Of a stretch of 64,000 nucleotides of DNA, positions 55,906-64,000 are shown one piece after another; the stretch's first letter is position 1; the number at the start of each line of letters is the position of its first letter. The notes beneath the pieces are model-generated. The model had not been told where the DNA came from, searched no databases, and saw only the letters and a list, made by a program, of their open reading frames with translations. Source of the stretch: Flavobacteriaceae bacterium MAR_2009_75 (GTDB taxonomy: Bacteria > Bacteroidota > Bacteroidia > Flavobacteriales > Flavobacteriaceae); assembly GCA_002813285.1 (NCBI GenBank), contig PHTZ01000001.1, positions 3,099,501 through 3,163,500 of the forward strand, given 5' to 3'. The position numbers and the translations under genes were made by a program.

Positions 55906-56436
55906 ATGAAATACACTTTCACATTATTATTCTTAGTTGGTTTGGGTCACCTAGTGATGGCTCAAGAAAGCTACAATCTTTCTGACAAAAGCTCTTTAAC
56001 TATCGATGGTACCTCTACTGTTCATGATTGGACGGTTAACGCAAACGTTTTAGAGGGTCAATTGATATTAGGTGATGACCTTCCAAAGAAAATTGATTTT
56101 AATGTAGATGTAGAAAATATAAAAAGTGAGCGCGGCCCTACTATGGATAGTAAGATGCATGCCGCTCTAAAGATGGAGAGTCATCCAAAAATTGTATTTA
56201 ATCTTGAGGAGGTGAAAGATAAATCTACTTTGATCGGTAATTTGACCATTGCAGGTAAAGGTAAAAAGGTCGAAATACCTGTGGATATTCAAAGTTCAGA
56301 AGGAGGCATTAAAATTTCTGGGGAACATAAAATCACTTTGAAAAATTACGGGATAGAACCGCCAACAGCCATGTTCGGGCAGATCATTGTAGGTGATGAG
56401 GTGACTGTGAAGTTTGATTTACAATTTGACGAATAA
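55906..56436 (+). CDS. YceI-like periplasmic lipid-binding protein
   Basis: The 176-residue protein has a signal peptide (ending near VMAQ, residue 20) and the YceI lipocalin-like domain: SSLTIDGTSTVHDW, MDSKMHAALKMESHPKIVF and KNYGIEPPTAMFGQIIVGDEVTV. YceI proteins bind isoprenoid chains in the periplasm. It lies 8 bp before the M20 amidohydrolase gene. Confidence 0.93.
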   Translation: MKYTFTLLFLVGLGHLVMAQESYNLSDKSSLTIDGTSTVHDWTVNANVLEGQLILGDDLPKKIDFNVDVENIKSERGPTMDSKMHAALKMESHPKIVFNLEEVKDKSTLIGNLTIAGKGKKVEIPVDIQSSEGGIKISGEHKITLKNYGIEPPTAMFGQIIVGDEVTVKFDLQFDE

Positions 56437-56444
56437 CGGTCTCA

Positions 56445-57635
56445 ATGGAATTGGAGAATCAAATAAAGCTTTTGGCTAAAGCGCATTTTCAGCAATTCGT
56501 TGAAGTGCGTAGATATCTTCATGCACATCCTGAACTTTCGTTTCAAGAGCACAATACATCGAATTACATTAGGCAGCAACTAAAAAAAATCGGCATTAAC
56601 GATGTGAAACCAGTGGCACAAACGGGGCTTTTAGCTAGTGTTACGGGTAAGGGTGAAGGTAAGGCAGTTCTTCTTAGGGCCGATATAGATGCCTTGCCCA
56701 TAAATGAAAAGAACCAAGTCTCCTATTCTTCAAAAAATAAAGGAGTTATGCATGCTTGTGGGCATGATGCGCATGTCGCTTCATTGCTTTTGTGTGTAAA
56801 AATCATAAAAGAGCTTGAAGAAACGTTTGTTGGTAAGATTCACTTTTTATTTCAGCCCGGTGAAGAGTTGATGCCCGGTGGGGCTACCCTTGTTATGAAA
56901 GAGGAAGCCTATAAAAATATAGAGGGTATTATTCATATCGGTCAACACGTTAGGCCAGATATGCCGGTAGGAAAAGTTGGTTTTCTACCTGGCAAATTCA
57001 TGGCCAGTATGGATGAACTTTTTCTGACCGTAAGGGGGAAAGGAGGTCATGCGGCCATGCCCGAAAAAGCAATTGATCCGGTCTTAATAGCCTCACATAT
57101 CATTGTGGCGGCACAACAGCTGGTCAGTCGTATGTCTTCTCCCAAAATACCGTCGGTTTTATCTTTCGGTAAAGTAATTGCAGATGGGGCGATAAATGTT
57201 TTGCCCGACGAGGTTTATATTGAAGGCACATTTAGAACTTTTGATGAGTCATGGAGAAAAGATGCACTGCAAAAACTAAAAACCTTAGTAGAAGGTATGG
57301 CGCAGGCGATGGGGGGTAGGTGCGAGTTCAAGATTAATCACGGATACCCGCATTTGGTAAACGATAAGAACCTGACAGAAAATCTTAGAGCTGCGGCAAT
57401 GGTTTATATGGGTGAAGAAAATATGATGGAAATTGACCAATGGATGGCAGCTGAAGATTTTGCATATTATTCTCAAAATAATCCGGCATGTTTTTACATG
57501 CTAGGTGTAGGAAACGAAGAAAAAGGAATAGTTTCAGGTCTTCACACACCGACATTTGATTTAGACGAATCGGCTATTGAAGTTGGTGGCGGACTCATGG
57601 CTTCGTTGGCGCTGAGCTGCCTTAGCGATTCCTAG
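56445..57635 (+). CDS. M20-family amidohydrolase
   Basis: The 396-residue protein carries M20D/amidohydrolase motifs: MHACGHDAHVASLL (metal-binding Cys/His/Asp set), QPGEELMPGG (catalytic Glu region) and the dimerisation domain, with a late AAEDFAYYSQ. Such enzymes deacylate N-acyl amino acids or peptides. It has no signal peptide. It is the second gene of a yceI-M20 pair. Confidence 0.93.
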   Translation: MELENQIKLLAKAHFQQFVEVRRYLHAHPELSFQEHNTSNYIRQQLKKIGINDVKPVAQTGLLASVTGKGEGKAVLLRADIDALPINEKNQVSYSSKNKGVMHACGHDAHVASLLLCVKIIKELEETFVGKIHFLFQPGEELMPGGATLVMKEEAYKNIEGIIHIGQHVRPDMPVGKVGFLPGKFMASMDELFLTVRGKGGHAAMPEKAIDPVLIASHIIVAAQQLVSRMSSPKIPSVLSFGKVIADGAINVLPDEVYIEGTFRTFDESWRKDALQKLKTLVEGMAQAMGGRCEFKINHGYPHLVNDKNLTENLRAAAMVYMGEENMMEIDQWMAAEDFAYYSQNNPACFYMLGVGNEEKGIVSGLHTPTFDLDESAIEVGGGLMASLALSCLSDS

Positions 57636-57783
57636 TTTTTTTGCCAAATCTTAAGGTTATTCATAATATTTAGCATAAATGGGTGGTGAAAGGCAAAATT
57701 ACGCCTTAATAATGCAAAAATAGTGGTTGTCTGCATCGCCCGAAAATGACTAAATTTAATAGTTCAAGACCAAAACCCTGAAG

Positions 57784-60126
57784 ATGAAATATAAAGTTAC
57801 CATAATTGTAGTTTTAGCTATTTTGATAGGTACGCTTTATGCTTATAAGAAAGGATTTTTTGATGCGAGCAAAGATGAATATGCTTCAATGAAATTGCCC
57901 GAAACCATAGATTATAATTTTCATATTAAACCTATACTTTCAGATAATTGTTACACTTGCCATGGCCCTGATGCAAATAAAAGAAAAGCGGGTCTTCGTC
58001 TAGATGTTGAGAATATGGCCTTTTCTGAACTTCCAGAAAGTCCGGGTGAATATGCGCTGGTATCTAAAAATATACGTGAAAGTAAGGCTTATCAGGTTAT
58101 AGTTTCCGATGAAGCTGGTGAAATGATGCCTCCTCCCGATTCAAAGCTATCCTTGAATCCGTACGAAAAAAAGCTTATAAAAAAATGGATTGAACAAGGT
58201 GCTAAGTTCGAAAAGCACTGGGCTTATATCACACCTGAAAAATCCGAAGTACCAAAAAACGAAATTTCAGAATGGGGCCAAAATGAAATAGACGGTTTCA
58301 TCTTAGAGAAATTAGAGGAACAAAACCTTCAACCATCCGGTAGGGCAACAGATGAAACTTTGATACGTAGAATTAGTTTGGATCTTACAGGTCTGCCACC
58401 TGATACCGAAAATGTACAAGCTTTATTAAAAGACACCTCCGAAGATAAAATCTCAAAGATTATTGATGAATTTTTGGCCTCCCCTGCATATGGTGAGCGC
58501 ATGACCCAATCTTGGCTCGATGTTGCCCGTTATGCCGATTCACACGGCTATCAAGACGATAGTTATCGAACGATGTGGCCTTGGCGCGATTGGGTTATTC
58601 ATGCATTTAACGAGAACTTGCCCTATGATGATTTTTTAAAATGGCAACTGGCAGGCGACCTTTTACCGAATGCTACTAAAGAACAGATATTGGCTACGGC
58701 CTTTAATAGAAACCATCCGATAACTCAAGAGGGCGGGGTAATACAAGAAGAGTATCGAACAAATTATGTGTTAGATAGAACCAATACCCTGGGTAAAGGT
58801 ATTCTAGGCCTAACGTTGGAATGTGCCAGGTGCCATGATCACAAATATGATGCAATTTCACAAAAGAACTATTTTGAAATGTTCGCCTTTTTTAACCATG
58901 TTGATGAGAAAGGTCTGCAAATGGATGCCGTTCAGGCAAAGAATCAAAAATTCTTTGCTGACCCGCCATTTATAACGATATCTGCAGAAGAGACAGAAGA
59001 TGTACTTTCTTTTATCAACATGAAAAGAACTCCTGAATTGAACGTAATGGTGATGAACGATTCCGCACCCAAAACGACTTTTATATTGAACAGGGGAGAA
59101 TATGATCAGCCTACCGATTCGGTAATGCCTAGTACACCTGAAACTATTTTTGCATTCTCTGAAGAGTTGCCGAAAAACAGGTTAGGGCTAGCCAATTGGT
59201 TGACCGATACGAATAACCCGTTGACGGCACGCGTATTCGTGAATCGAATCTGGGGTATGTTGTTCGGTACGGGCTTGGTAGAGACTTCGGAAGATTTTGG
59301 AGTTCAAGGTAGCTTGCCTACCCATCCGGAATTACTTGATTGGATTGCTGTCGATTTTATGGAGCACCAATGGGATATCAAGTACTTGTTGAAAAAAATT
59401 ATGCTTTCGGCCACCTACCAGCAAAAATCTGAGTTGCTACCAGAACTTAAAAAAGCGGATCCAGAGAATAAATGGCTAGCTAGAGCTCCCCGTTTTCGAA
59501 TGAGTGGCGAGATGATCAGAGATTATGTTCTTGCGACTAGCGGACTTTTAAACAAAGAGATCGGAGGCCCGAGCGTAAGACCTTATCAACCCGAAGGTTT
59601 ATGGGAAGAAACCAATGCAGGCGGCAATCGTGGAGTGCTGACAAAATATATACCTGATGAAGGTGAAGATCTTTATCGCCGCTCGTTGTACACCTTTTGG
59701 AAACGTACCCTGCCACCGCCGTCAATGACCATTTTTGATGCCCCGAACCGTGATTTCTCTGAAGTGCGAAGGCAAAAAACCAACACACCATTACAGGCCT
59801 TGGTGCTACAGAATGATGTGCAAATATTAGAGGCCGCACGGGTTATGGCGCAACGAATGATTACCGATAAACCCGATAATAAAGATTATGTGACCGAGGT
59901 GTTTCGCCGTATTTTAGTAAGAACACCTAGTAAAGAAGAGTTTCTCACCCTTACCGATTACTATCATGATGCACTAACTATATACCAGAATGATGTTGTC
60001 GAAGCGGAGAAGTTAGTAGCCGTGGGCAACTATGAACAACTAAAAACAGACCCTAGCAAAACAGCAGCCCTAATGCTGACGGCTCAGGTAATTTACAATT
60101 TAGACGAAACTATTACCAAAGAATGA
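57784..60126 (+). CDS. DUF1549/DUF1553 cytochrome-domain protein (planctomycete type)
   Basis: The 780-residue protein starts with a membrane anchor (6-20), then a cytochrome c domain with CYTCH (56-60) and KAGLRLD, a DUF1549 region (about 165-380) with a second CARCH (347-351), and a DUF1553 region to the end. Heme attachment at CxxCH is expected. This architecture is typical of Planctomycetes and marine Bacteroidota sugar-degrading clusters, but the reaction is not settled. It lies 4 bp before the DUF1501 gene. Confidence 0.92.
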   Translation: MKYKVTIIVVLAILIGTLYAYKKGFFDASKDEYASMKLPETIDYNFHIKPILSDNCYTCHGPDANKRKAGLRLDVENMAFSELPESPGEYALVSKNIRESKAYQVIVSDEAGEMMPPPDSKLSLNPYEKKLIKKWIEQGAKFEKHWAYITPEKSEVPKNEISEWGQNEIDGFILEKLEEQNLQPSGRATDETLIRRISLDLTGLPPDTENVQALLKDTSEDKISKIIDEFLASPAYGERMTQSWLDVARYADSHGYQDDSYRTMWPWRDWVIHAFNENLPYDDFLKWQLAGDLLPNATKEQILATAFNRNHPITQEGGVIQEEYRTNYVLDRTNTLGKGILGLTLECARCHDHKYDAISQKNYFEMFAFFNHVDEKGLQMDAVQAKNQKFFADPPFITISAEETEDVLSFINMKRTPELNVMVMNDSAPKTTFILNRGEYDQPTDSVMPSTPETIFAFSEELPKNRLGLANWLTDTNNPLTARVFVNRIWGMLFGTGLVETSEDFGVQGSLPTHPELLDWIAVDFMEHQWDIKYLLKKIMLSATYQQKSELLPELKKADPENKWLARAPRFRMSGEMIRDYVLATSGLLNKEIGGPSVRPYQPEGLWEETNAGGNRGVLTKYIPDEGEDLYRRSLYTFWKRTLPPPSMTIFDAPNRDFSEVRRQKTNTPLQALVLQNDVQILEAARVMAQRMITDKPDNKDYVTEVFRRILVRTPSKEEFLTLTDYYHDALTIYQNDVVEAEKLVAVGNYEQLKTDPSKTAALMLTAQVIYNLDETITKE

Positions 60127-60130
60127 TACC

Positions 60131-61591
60131 ATGAAAGAAAACGAGAACAAAAAGGAAAATCCCTTAAAGGTCAACAGACGTCATTTCTTTTCGCAATTGA
60201 GCGTGGGTATCGGTTCGTTAGCTTTGGGGTCATTGTTAATACCTGATTTGTTCAAGGGCAATGAGAAGGGCCAAGCTGGTATGCCTTTGGGCATACCCCA
60301 TTTCGCTCCCAAGGCCAAGAGGGTAATTTATTTATTTCAGGCAGGTGCACCTTCACAATTAGAGACTTTCGATTACAAACCTACATTGCGTAAACGAATG
60401 GGAGAAGATTTACCTGAATCTATACGAAACGGCCAACGTTTGACCGGTATGACCGCCAATCAGGACAAATTTCCTTTAATGCCCCCTGCGGTAGGGTTTA
60501 GCCAACATGGCCAAAGCGGTACTTGGATCAGCGATTACTTTCCGCATATTGCCAAAATAGCGGATGATATAACCGTGGTAAGAAGTATGCATACCGAGGC
60601 CATCAATCATGACCCCGCGATTACGTTTTTTCAAACGGGCAGTCAAATTTCCGGTAGGCCAAGTATGGGTTCTTGGATGAGTTATGGTCTAGGTAGCGAG
60701 AATAAGAACCTTCCATCTTTTGTGGTTTTGACCTCAAGGGGAAAAGGCAATAGTCAAGGGCTATATTCCAAATTATGGTCCAGCGGATTTTTAGACTCAA
60801 AACACCAAGGGGTATTGCTCCGGTCAGGTAAGGATCCGGTCTTATACTTGAACGATCCTGATGGCATATCTCGATCGGACAAACGACATCTACTTAACGA
60901 GGTTTCCGAGTTAAATAAATTACATCATGTTGAGACGGGTGATGATGAGATAGAGTCGCGAATAGCCCAATATGAAATGGCGTACCGCATGCAAATGTCG
61001 GTTCCTGATGTCATGGATGTTTCAAAAGAGCCTGAATCTATAGTGAAACTATACGGCGAAGATTGTCAAGTGCCGGGTACTTATGCCGCTAATGCATTAC
61101 AGGCAAGAAGGTTGGCCGAGAATGGAGTTCGGTTTATACAATTGTACCATCAAGGTTGGGATCAACATGGTAACCTACCTGATGAAATGGCCGGCCAGGC
61201 GAAAGATGTTGATCAAGCCTCTGCCGCTTTGGTTATGGATTTGAAACAACGTGGCATGCTAGAAGATACATTGGTAGTGTGGGGCGGTGAGTTTGGCCGT
61301 AGCAATTATTGCCAAGGTAAATTCGATGAAGCCAATTATGGGCGTGACCACCACCCTCGGGCTTTCAGTATTTGGATGGCTGGCGGCGGTATAAAACCAG
61401 GTCTTAATTACGGTCAGACTGATGAATTCGGTTACAATGTGGTCGAAAACCCCGTTCATATTAACGATTTTCATGCGACTTTAATGCATGCTTTAGGTCT
61501 TGATCATGAGCAACTGACTTACAAATATCAAGGCCGACGTTTTCGTTTGACCGATGTAGCCGGTAATGTTGTAAAAGACCTCTTAGCATAG
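60131..61591 (+). CDS. DUF1501 exported protein (sulfatase-like fold)
   Basis: The 486-residue protein has a Tat-like signal (NRRHFFSQLSVGIGS at about 15-29) and the DUF1501 domain, including IYLFQAGAPSQLETFDYKP, IQLYHQGWDQHGN and WGGEFGRSNYCQG. DUF1501 proteins nearly always pair with DUF1549/DUF1553 proteins, as here. They resemble sulfatases/phosphatases in fold; the substrate is unknown. Confidence 0.93.
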   Translation: MKENENKKENPLKVNRRHFFSQLSVGIGSLALGSLLIPDLFKGNEKGQAGMPLGIPHFAPKAKRVIYLFQAGAPSQLETFDYKPTLRKRMGEDLPESIRNGQRLTGMTANQDKFPLMPPAVGFSQHGQSGTWISDYFPHIAKIADDITVVRSMHTEAINHDPAITFFQTGSQISGRPSMGSWMSYGLGSENKNLPSFVVLTSRGKGNSQGLYSKLWSSGFLDSKHQGVLLRSGKDPVLYLNDPDGISRSDKRHLLNEVSELNKLHHVETGDDEIESRIAQYEMAYRMQMSVPDVMDVSKEPESIVKLYGEDCQVPGTYAANALQARRLAENGVRFIQLYHQGWDQHGNLPDEMAGQAKDVDQASAALVMDLKQRGMLEDTLVVWGGEFGRSNYCQGKFDEANYGRDHHPRAFSIWMAGGGIKPGLNYGQTDEFGYNVVENPVHINDFHATLMHALGLDHEQLTYKYQGRRFRLTDVAGNVVKDLLA

Positions 61592-61595
61592 ATCA

Positions 61596-63035
61596 ATGAC
61601 GCACTTCTTAAAAAGTCGTTGGGTCGATTATATTATTTTAGGGCTTTCGGTATTTCTCATATTCTGTCTCGTTTTTGAGTCTTATATAGAACTGCCTCGA
61701 TTTGTATCATGGCTTGGTCGGTGGCATCCGTTAGTTTTACATTTTCCAATAGTTTTATTATTACTTGCCATATTTTTGGGTCTTACAGGTCGAGAGGTGC
61801 CTCGATTATTGCTTTTTACCGCAGTGCTGTCGGCTCTTATTACTGCCATTTCAGGATTTTTTCTGGGGAAGGAAAGTCTAGTAAAGGGTGATTTGCTTCT
61901 ATGGCATCAATGGCTTGGGGCCGGGGTGGCCCTCGTAGCGGCTGTTTGGTATGCATTGAGCAAAATAAGGGAAGAGAAAATGGTATTAGCCAAGACGCTG
62001 CAAGGCGTACTTCTCGTCCTCATTGGTTTTACAGGGCACTATGGGGGCATGGTCACCCATGGGGAAGATTTTTTAGCCCTTCCTATCGAAAAAAAACAGA
62101 AAGAACTACCTGAGAACCCATTGATTTATGGTGACGTAGTTACTCGAATATTGGATGAAAAATGTGTTTCATGCCACAATCCGAACAAACAAAAAGGAGA
62201 GTTGTTATTGACCGATCTTGCTAATATTTTGAAGGGAGGAGAAAACGGAAACACGGTAATTCCTGAAAATTCAGAAGAAAGTGAACTTATCAAACGACTT
62301 CATTTGCCTATTGAAGATGAAGAGCACATGCCGCCAGAGGGCAAGACACCTTTGACCGATGTTGAAATAGAAATTCTAGAACGATGGATTGCACTGGGTG
62401 CTTCCGATACTGTTCGATTATCCGGTCTTAAAGAACCTGAACCTTTAATCGGCCTTATCAGATCTTTAAGGGAACCTGACCCTTCGGGAAAATGGGCTGA
62501 TTTCCCGAAAATAGCAGATAGTACTTTGCAGAATCTGTCGTCTGATTATTTGTCTATTAATCGTGTGGCCAGTAATACCGATGCATTGAGTGTTGATGTG
62601 TATTTAGCGCCTGAGTACGATAGTAAACCGATAACGGATTTAAAGAGAGTTGCAAAAAATATCGTAGAACTCGACTTGAGCGGCCTGCCCATAGCATCTG
62701 CAGAAATTGATATGGTCAGTCTCTGTACCAATTTAGAATGGTTAGAACTTGATAAAACACCTGTTGGTGATGAAGATATTGAGAAATTGATACCTCTAGA
62801 GCACTTAAGACTTCTTAAAATATATGAAACTTCAATAAACGATAAGAGTCTTTTAGCCCTGAAGAAGCTTAAAAATTTAAAAAGACTTTACCTTTGGGGT
62901 ACGGGCATTTCTGATTCTGCATTGAAGGAATTTAATAAAGAAAGGCCTAATATGTTGGTTGATAACGGTATCGACCCCGAAACTGAAGCATTTTTTGTTG
63001 CAAACGATACCATAGTAGATAATAAAGAAGAATGA
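61596..63035 (+). CDS. Membrane protein fusing DUF2231-like helices, cytochrome c domain and LRR
   Basis: The 479-residue protein has about five membrane helices in residues 12-150 with WHPLVLHFPI and GHYGGMVTHG (DUF2231-like, possible heme or quinone ligands), then a cytochrome domain with CVSCH (190-194) and the KGELLL motif, and a C-terminal set of four to five leucine-rich repeats (about 345-460). It may relay electrons from the partner cytochromes to the membrane. It lies 4 bp after the DUF1501 gene, and the SDR gene overlaps its stop (ATGA). Confidence 0.88.
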   Translation: MTHFLKSRWVDYIILGLSVFLIFCLVFESYIELPRFVSWLGRWHPLVLHFPIVLLLLAIFLGLTGREVPRLLLFTAVLSALITAISGFFLGKESLVKGDLLLWHQWLGAGVALVAAVWYALSKIREEKMVLAKTLQGVLLVLIGFTGHYGGMVTHGEDFLALPIEKKQKELPENPLIYGDVVTRILDEKCVSCHNPNKQKGELLLTDLANILKGGENGNTVIPENSEESELIKRLHLPIEDEEHMPPEGKTPLTDVEIEILERWIALGASDTVRLSGLKEPEPLIGLIRSLREPDPSGKWADFPKIADSTLQNLSSDYLSINRVASNTDALSVDVYLAPEYDSKPITDLKRVAKNIVELDLSGLPIASAEIDMVSLCTNLEWLELDKTPVGDEDIEKLIPLEHLRLLKIYETSINDKSLLALKKLKNLKRLYLWGTGISDSALKEFNKERPNMLVDNGIDPETEAFFVANDTIVDNKEE

Positions 63036-63808
63036 AATTTGATTTAAAGAATAAAACTGCGATTGTAACCGGAGGTGGAAGCGGTATAGGTCGCGCCATT
63101 TCAATGACGCTTGCATCACATGGTGCCACGGTACATATTTTCGAACTCAAGACAGAAGTTGCCGATGAGGTGGTCAAAGAAATAGAAGTCATGGGAGGTA
63201 AGGCGTTGTCGCATAATTGTAATGTGGCCTCCCAAGCTGATGTCAGAAATTGTGTTACTGCCATAGGGGAAAAAGAAGCAATTGATATCTTAATCAATAA
63301 TGCCGGCATTGCCCATATTGGTAATGTAGAGAAAACCGCGGAAGAAGATTTTGACCGTGTTTACCATGTGAACGTTAAAGGTGTTTACAACTGTATTCAT
63401 TCTGTTATTCCTTACATGAAAGAAAAGGGCGGAGTCATTATAAACATGGCTTCTATTGCTGCTACGGTGGGCATAAATGACCGATTTGCCTATTCGATGT
63501 CTAAAGGTGCATCTCTAACGATGATGTATTCGGTGGCAAAAGATTATTTAAGTTATGGTATTCGCTGTAACAGTATATCGCCGGCCCGTATACATACACC
63601 TTTTGTAGACGGATACTTAAAAAATAACTTTCCAGACAATTCAGATGAAAAATTTGAAGAACTTTCTAGAACGCAGCCTATAGGCCGTATGGGTAAACCG
63701 CAAGAAGTAGCAGATTTGGCATTATATCTTTGTTCAGATGAAGCTTCTTTTATTACTGGGACAGATTTCCCCATTGATGGAGGATTTATTCGTTTGAATG
63801 GCAATTGA
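63032..63808 (+). CDS. Short-chain dehydrogenase/reductase
   Basis: The 258-residue protein is a classical SDR: TGGGSGIG cofactor motif (14-21), NNAG (about 89-92), catalytic Ser/Tyr/Lys in NMASIAATVG and YSMSKGA, and a C-terminal TGTDFPIDGG. It uses NAD(P) and probably oxidises or reduces a sugar-derived substrate; the sequence resembles the group around keto-deoxy-sugar-acid dehydrogenases, but this is not certain. It overlaps the preceding gene by 4 nt (ATGA), so coupling with the cytochrome cassette is strong. Confidence 0.93.
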   Translation: MKFDLKNKTAIVTGGGSGIGRAISMTLASHGATVHIFELKTEVADEVVKEIEVMGGKALSHNCNVASQADVRNCVTAIGEKEAIDILINNAGIAHIGNVEKTAEEDFDRVYHVNVKGVYNCIHSVIPYMKEKGGVIINMASIAATVGINDRFAYSMSKGASLTMMYSVAKDYLSYGIRCNSISPARIHTPFVDGYLKNNFPDNSDEKFEELSRTQPIGRMGKPQEVADLALYLCSDEASFITGTDFPIDGGFIRLNGN

Positions 63809-64000
63809 TTTTTTCTTAATTGCATTAGATTAATTTATGCATTACCTCAAGCTATTTCAAACTTCTTTCATATTATTATCTTTTGGTCTTAATGATACCA
63901 AAAAAAGTCATGTAAGTTTCGAAAAGAGAAAGGGTGTTTTTGATGTACCTAAAAGATTCACCCAAGATTGATGTTAACTAAAACTATCAAAGTTATATAA
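63809..64000. other. Right-end sequence without a supported gene
   Basis: This AT-rich stretch follows the SDR gene. A 44-codon frame from ATG 63837 is short and resembles nothing known. No hairpin terminator is clear. It may be an intergenic leader of the next gene beyond the window. Confidence 0.5.

Noticed and set aside
63837-63971. Short frame of 44 codons at the right end
   Set aside because: Too short, no recognisable domain and no start signals; more likely intergenic.

Overview
The window is a stretch of a Flavobacteriia (Bacteroidota) chromosome, probably a marine Flavobacteriaceae. Four things support this: a gldK-gldL-gldM-gldN locus (type IX secretion and gliding motor), the flavobacterial purH-mreB-mreC-mreD-mrdA-rodA order, many TANNTTTG promoter -7 elements with few Shine-Dalgarno sequences, and lipoproteins with acidic residues straight after the lipobox cysteine. 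No rRNA, tRNA, CRISPR array, prophage or insertion sequence was seen. Genes are densely packed; no gap exceeds about 300 bp except one that holds a decayed gene.

Layout. 1-3584 (minus): surE, a small membrane protein, lpxB, an NlpC/P60 lipoprotein and the N-terminal third of comEC, cut by the window edge. 3774-5918 (plus): tail-specific protease. 5966-7744 (minus): methionine sulfoxide repair (msrB, msrA, an 84-residue unknown, a divergent MsrA paralogue). 7962-8765 (plus): anchored DNA/RNA nuclease. 8766-16046 (minus): cell-shape operon with purH upstream. 16246-17934 (minus): an fRMsr-like GAF protein and an unknown lipoprotein. 18146-23728 (plus): copper cluster (HYC_CC_PP protein, CopA-type ATPase, TonB-dependent receptor broken by one extra T in a T8 run, secreted HMA protein). 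23804-30619 (minus): groES-groEL, then miaB, a sigma-54 activator, lptE, a repeat-like protein and secG. 30785-36841 (plus): membrane protein, LVIVD-like lipoprotein, topA and an arginase-fold protein that has lost metal ligands. 37031-41769 (plus): gldKLMN. 41881-43315: FAD oxidoreductase and DUF983 protein, convergent. 43457-53672 (plus): ABC-F ATPase, plant-type LRR protein, a three-gene RND efflux pump, a Gfo/Idh/MocA oxidoreductase and a CPXCG-type small protein. 53675-57635: DUF2807 adhesin-like protein, SUMF1-like lipoprotein, a remnant of a Gfo/Idh/MocA oxidoreductase, YceI and an M20 amidohydrolase. 57784-63808 (plus): tightly packed DUF1549/DUF1553 cytochrome, DUF1501, membrane cytochrome-LRR fusion and SDR genes that look like one oxidative catabolic module.

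How genes work together. The mre/mrdA/rodA block makes the elongasome; lpxB, lptE, secG and groESL serve envelope biogenesis and folding; gldKLMN forms the T9SS ring and motor. The copper cluster links outer-membrane uptake or sensing, periplasmic binding and export. The points most worth a second look are the receptor frameshift, the pseudo-arginase beside gldKLMN, three genes whose -7 element lies only 5-6 nt before the ATG (probable leaderless mRNAs), the sigma-54-like palindrome before groES, and the cytochrome-LRR cassette at the right end.
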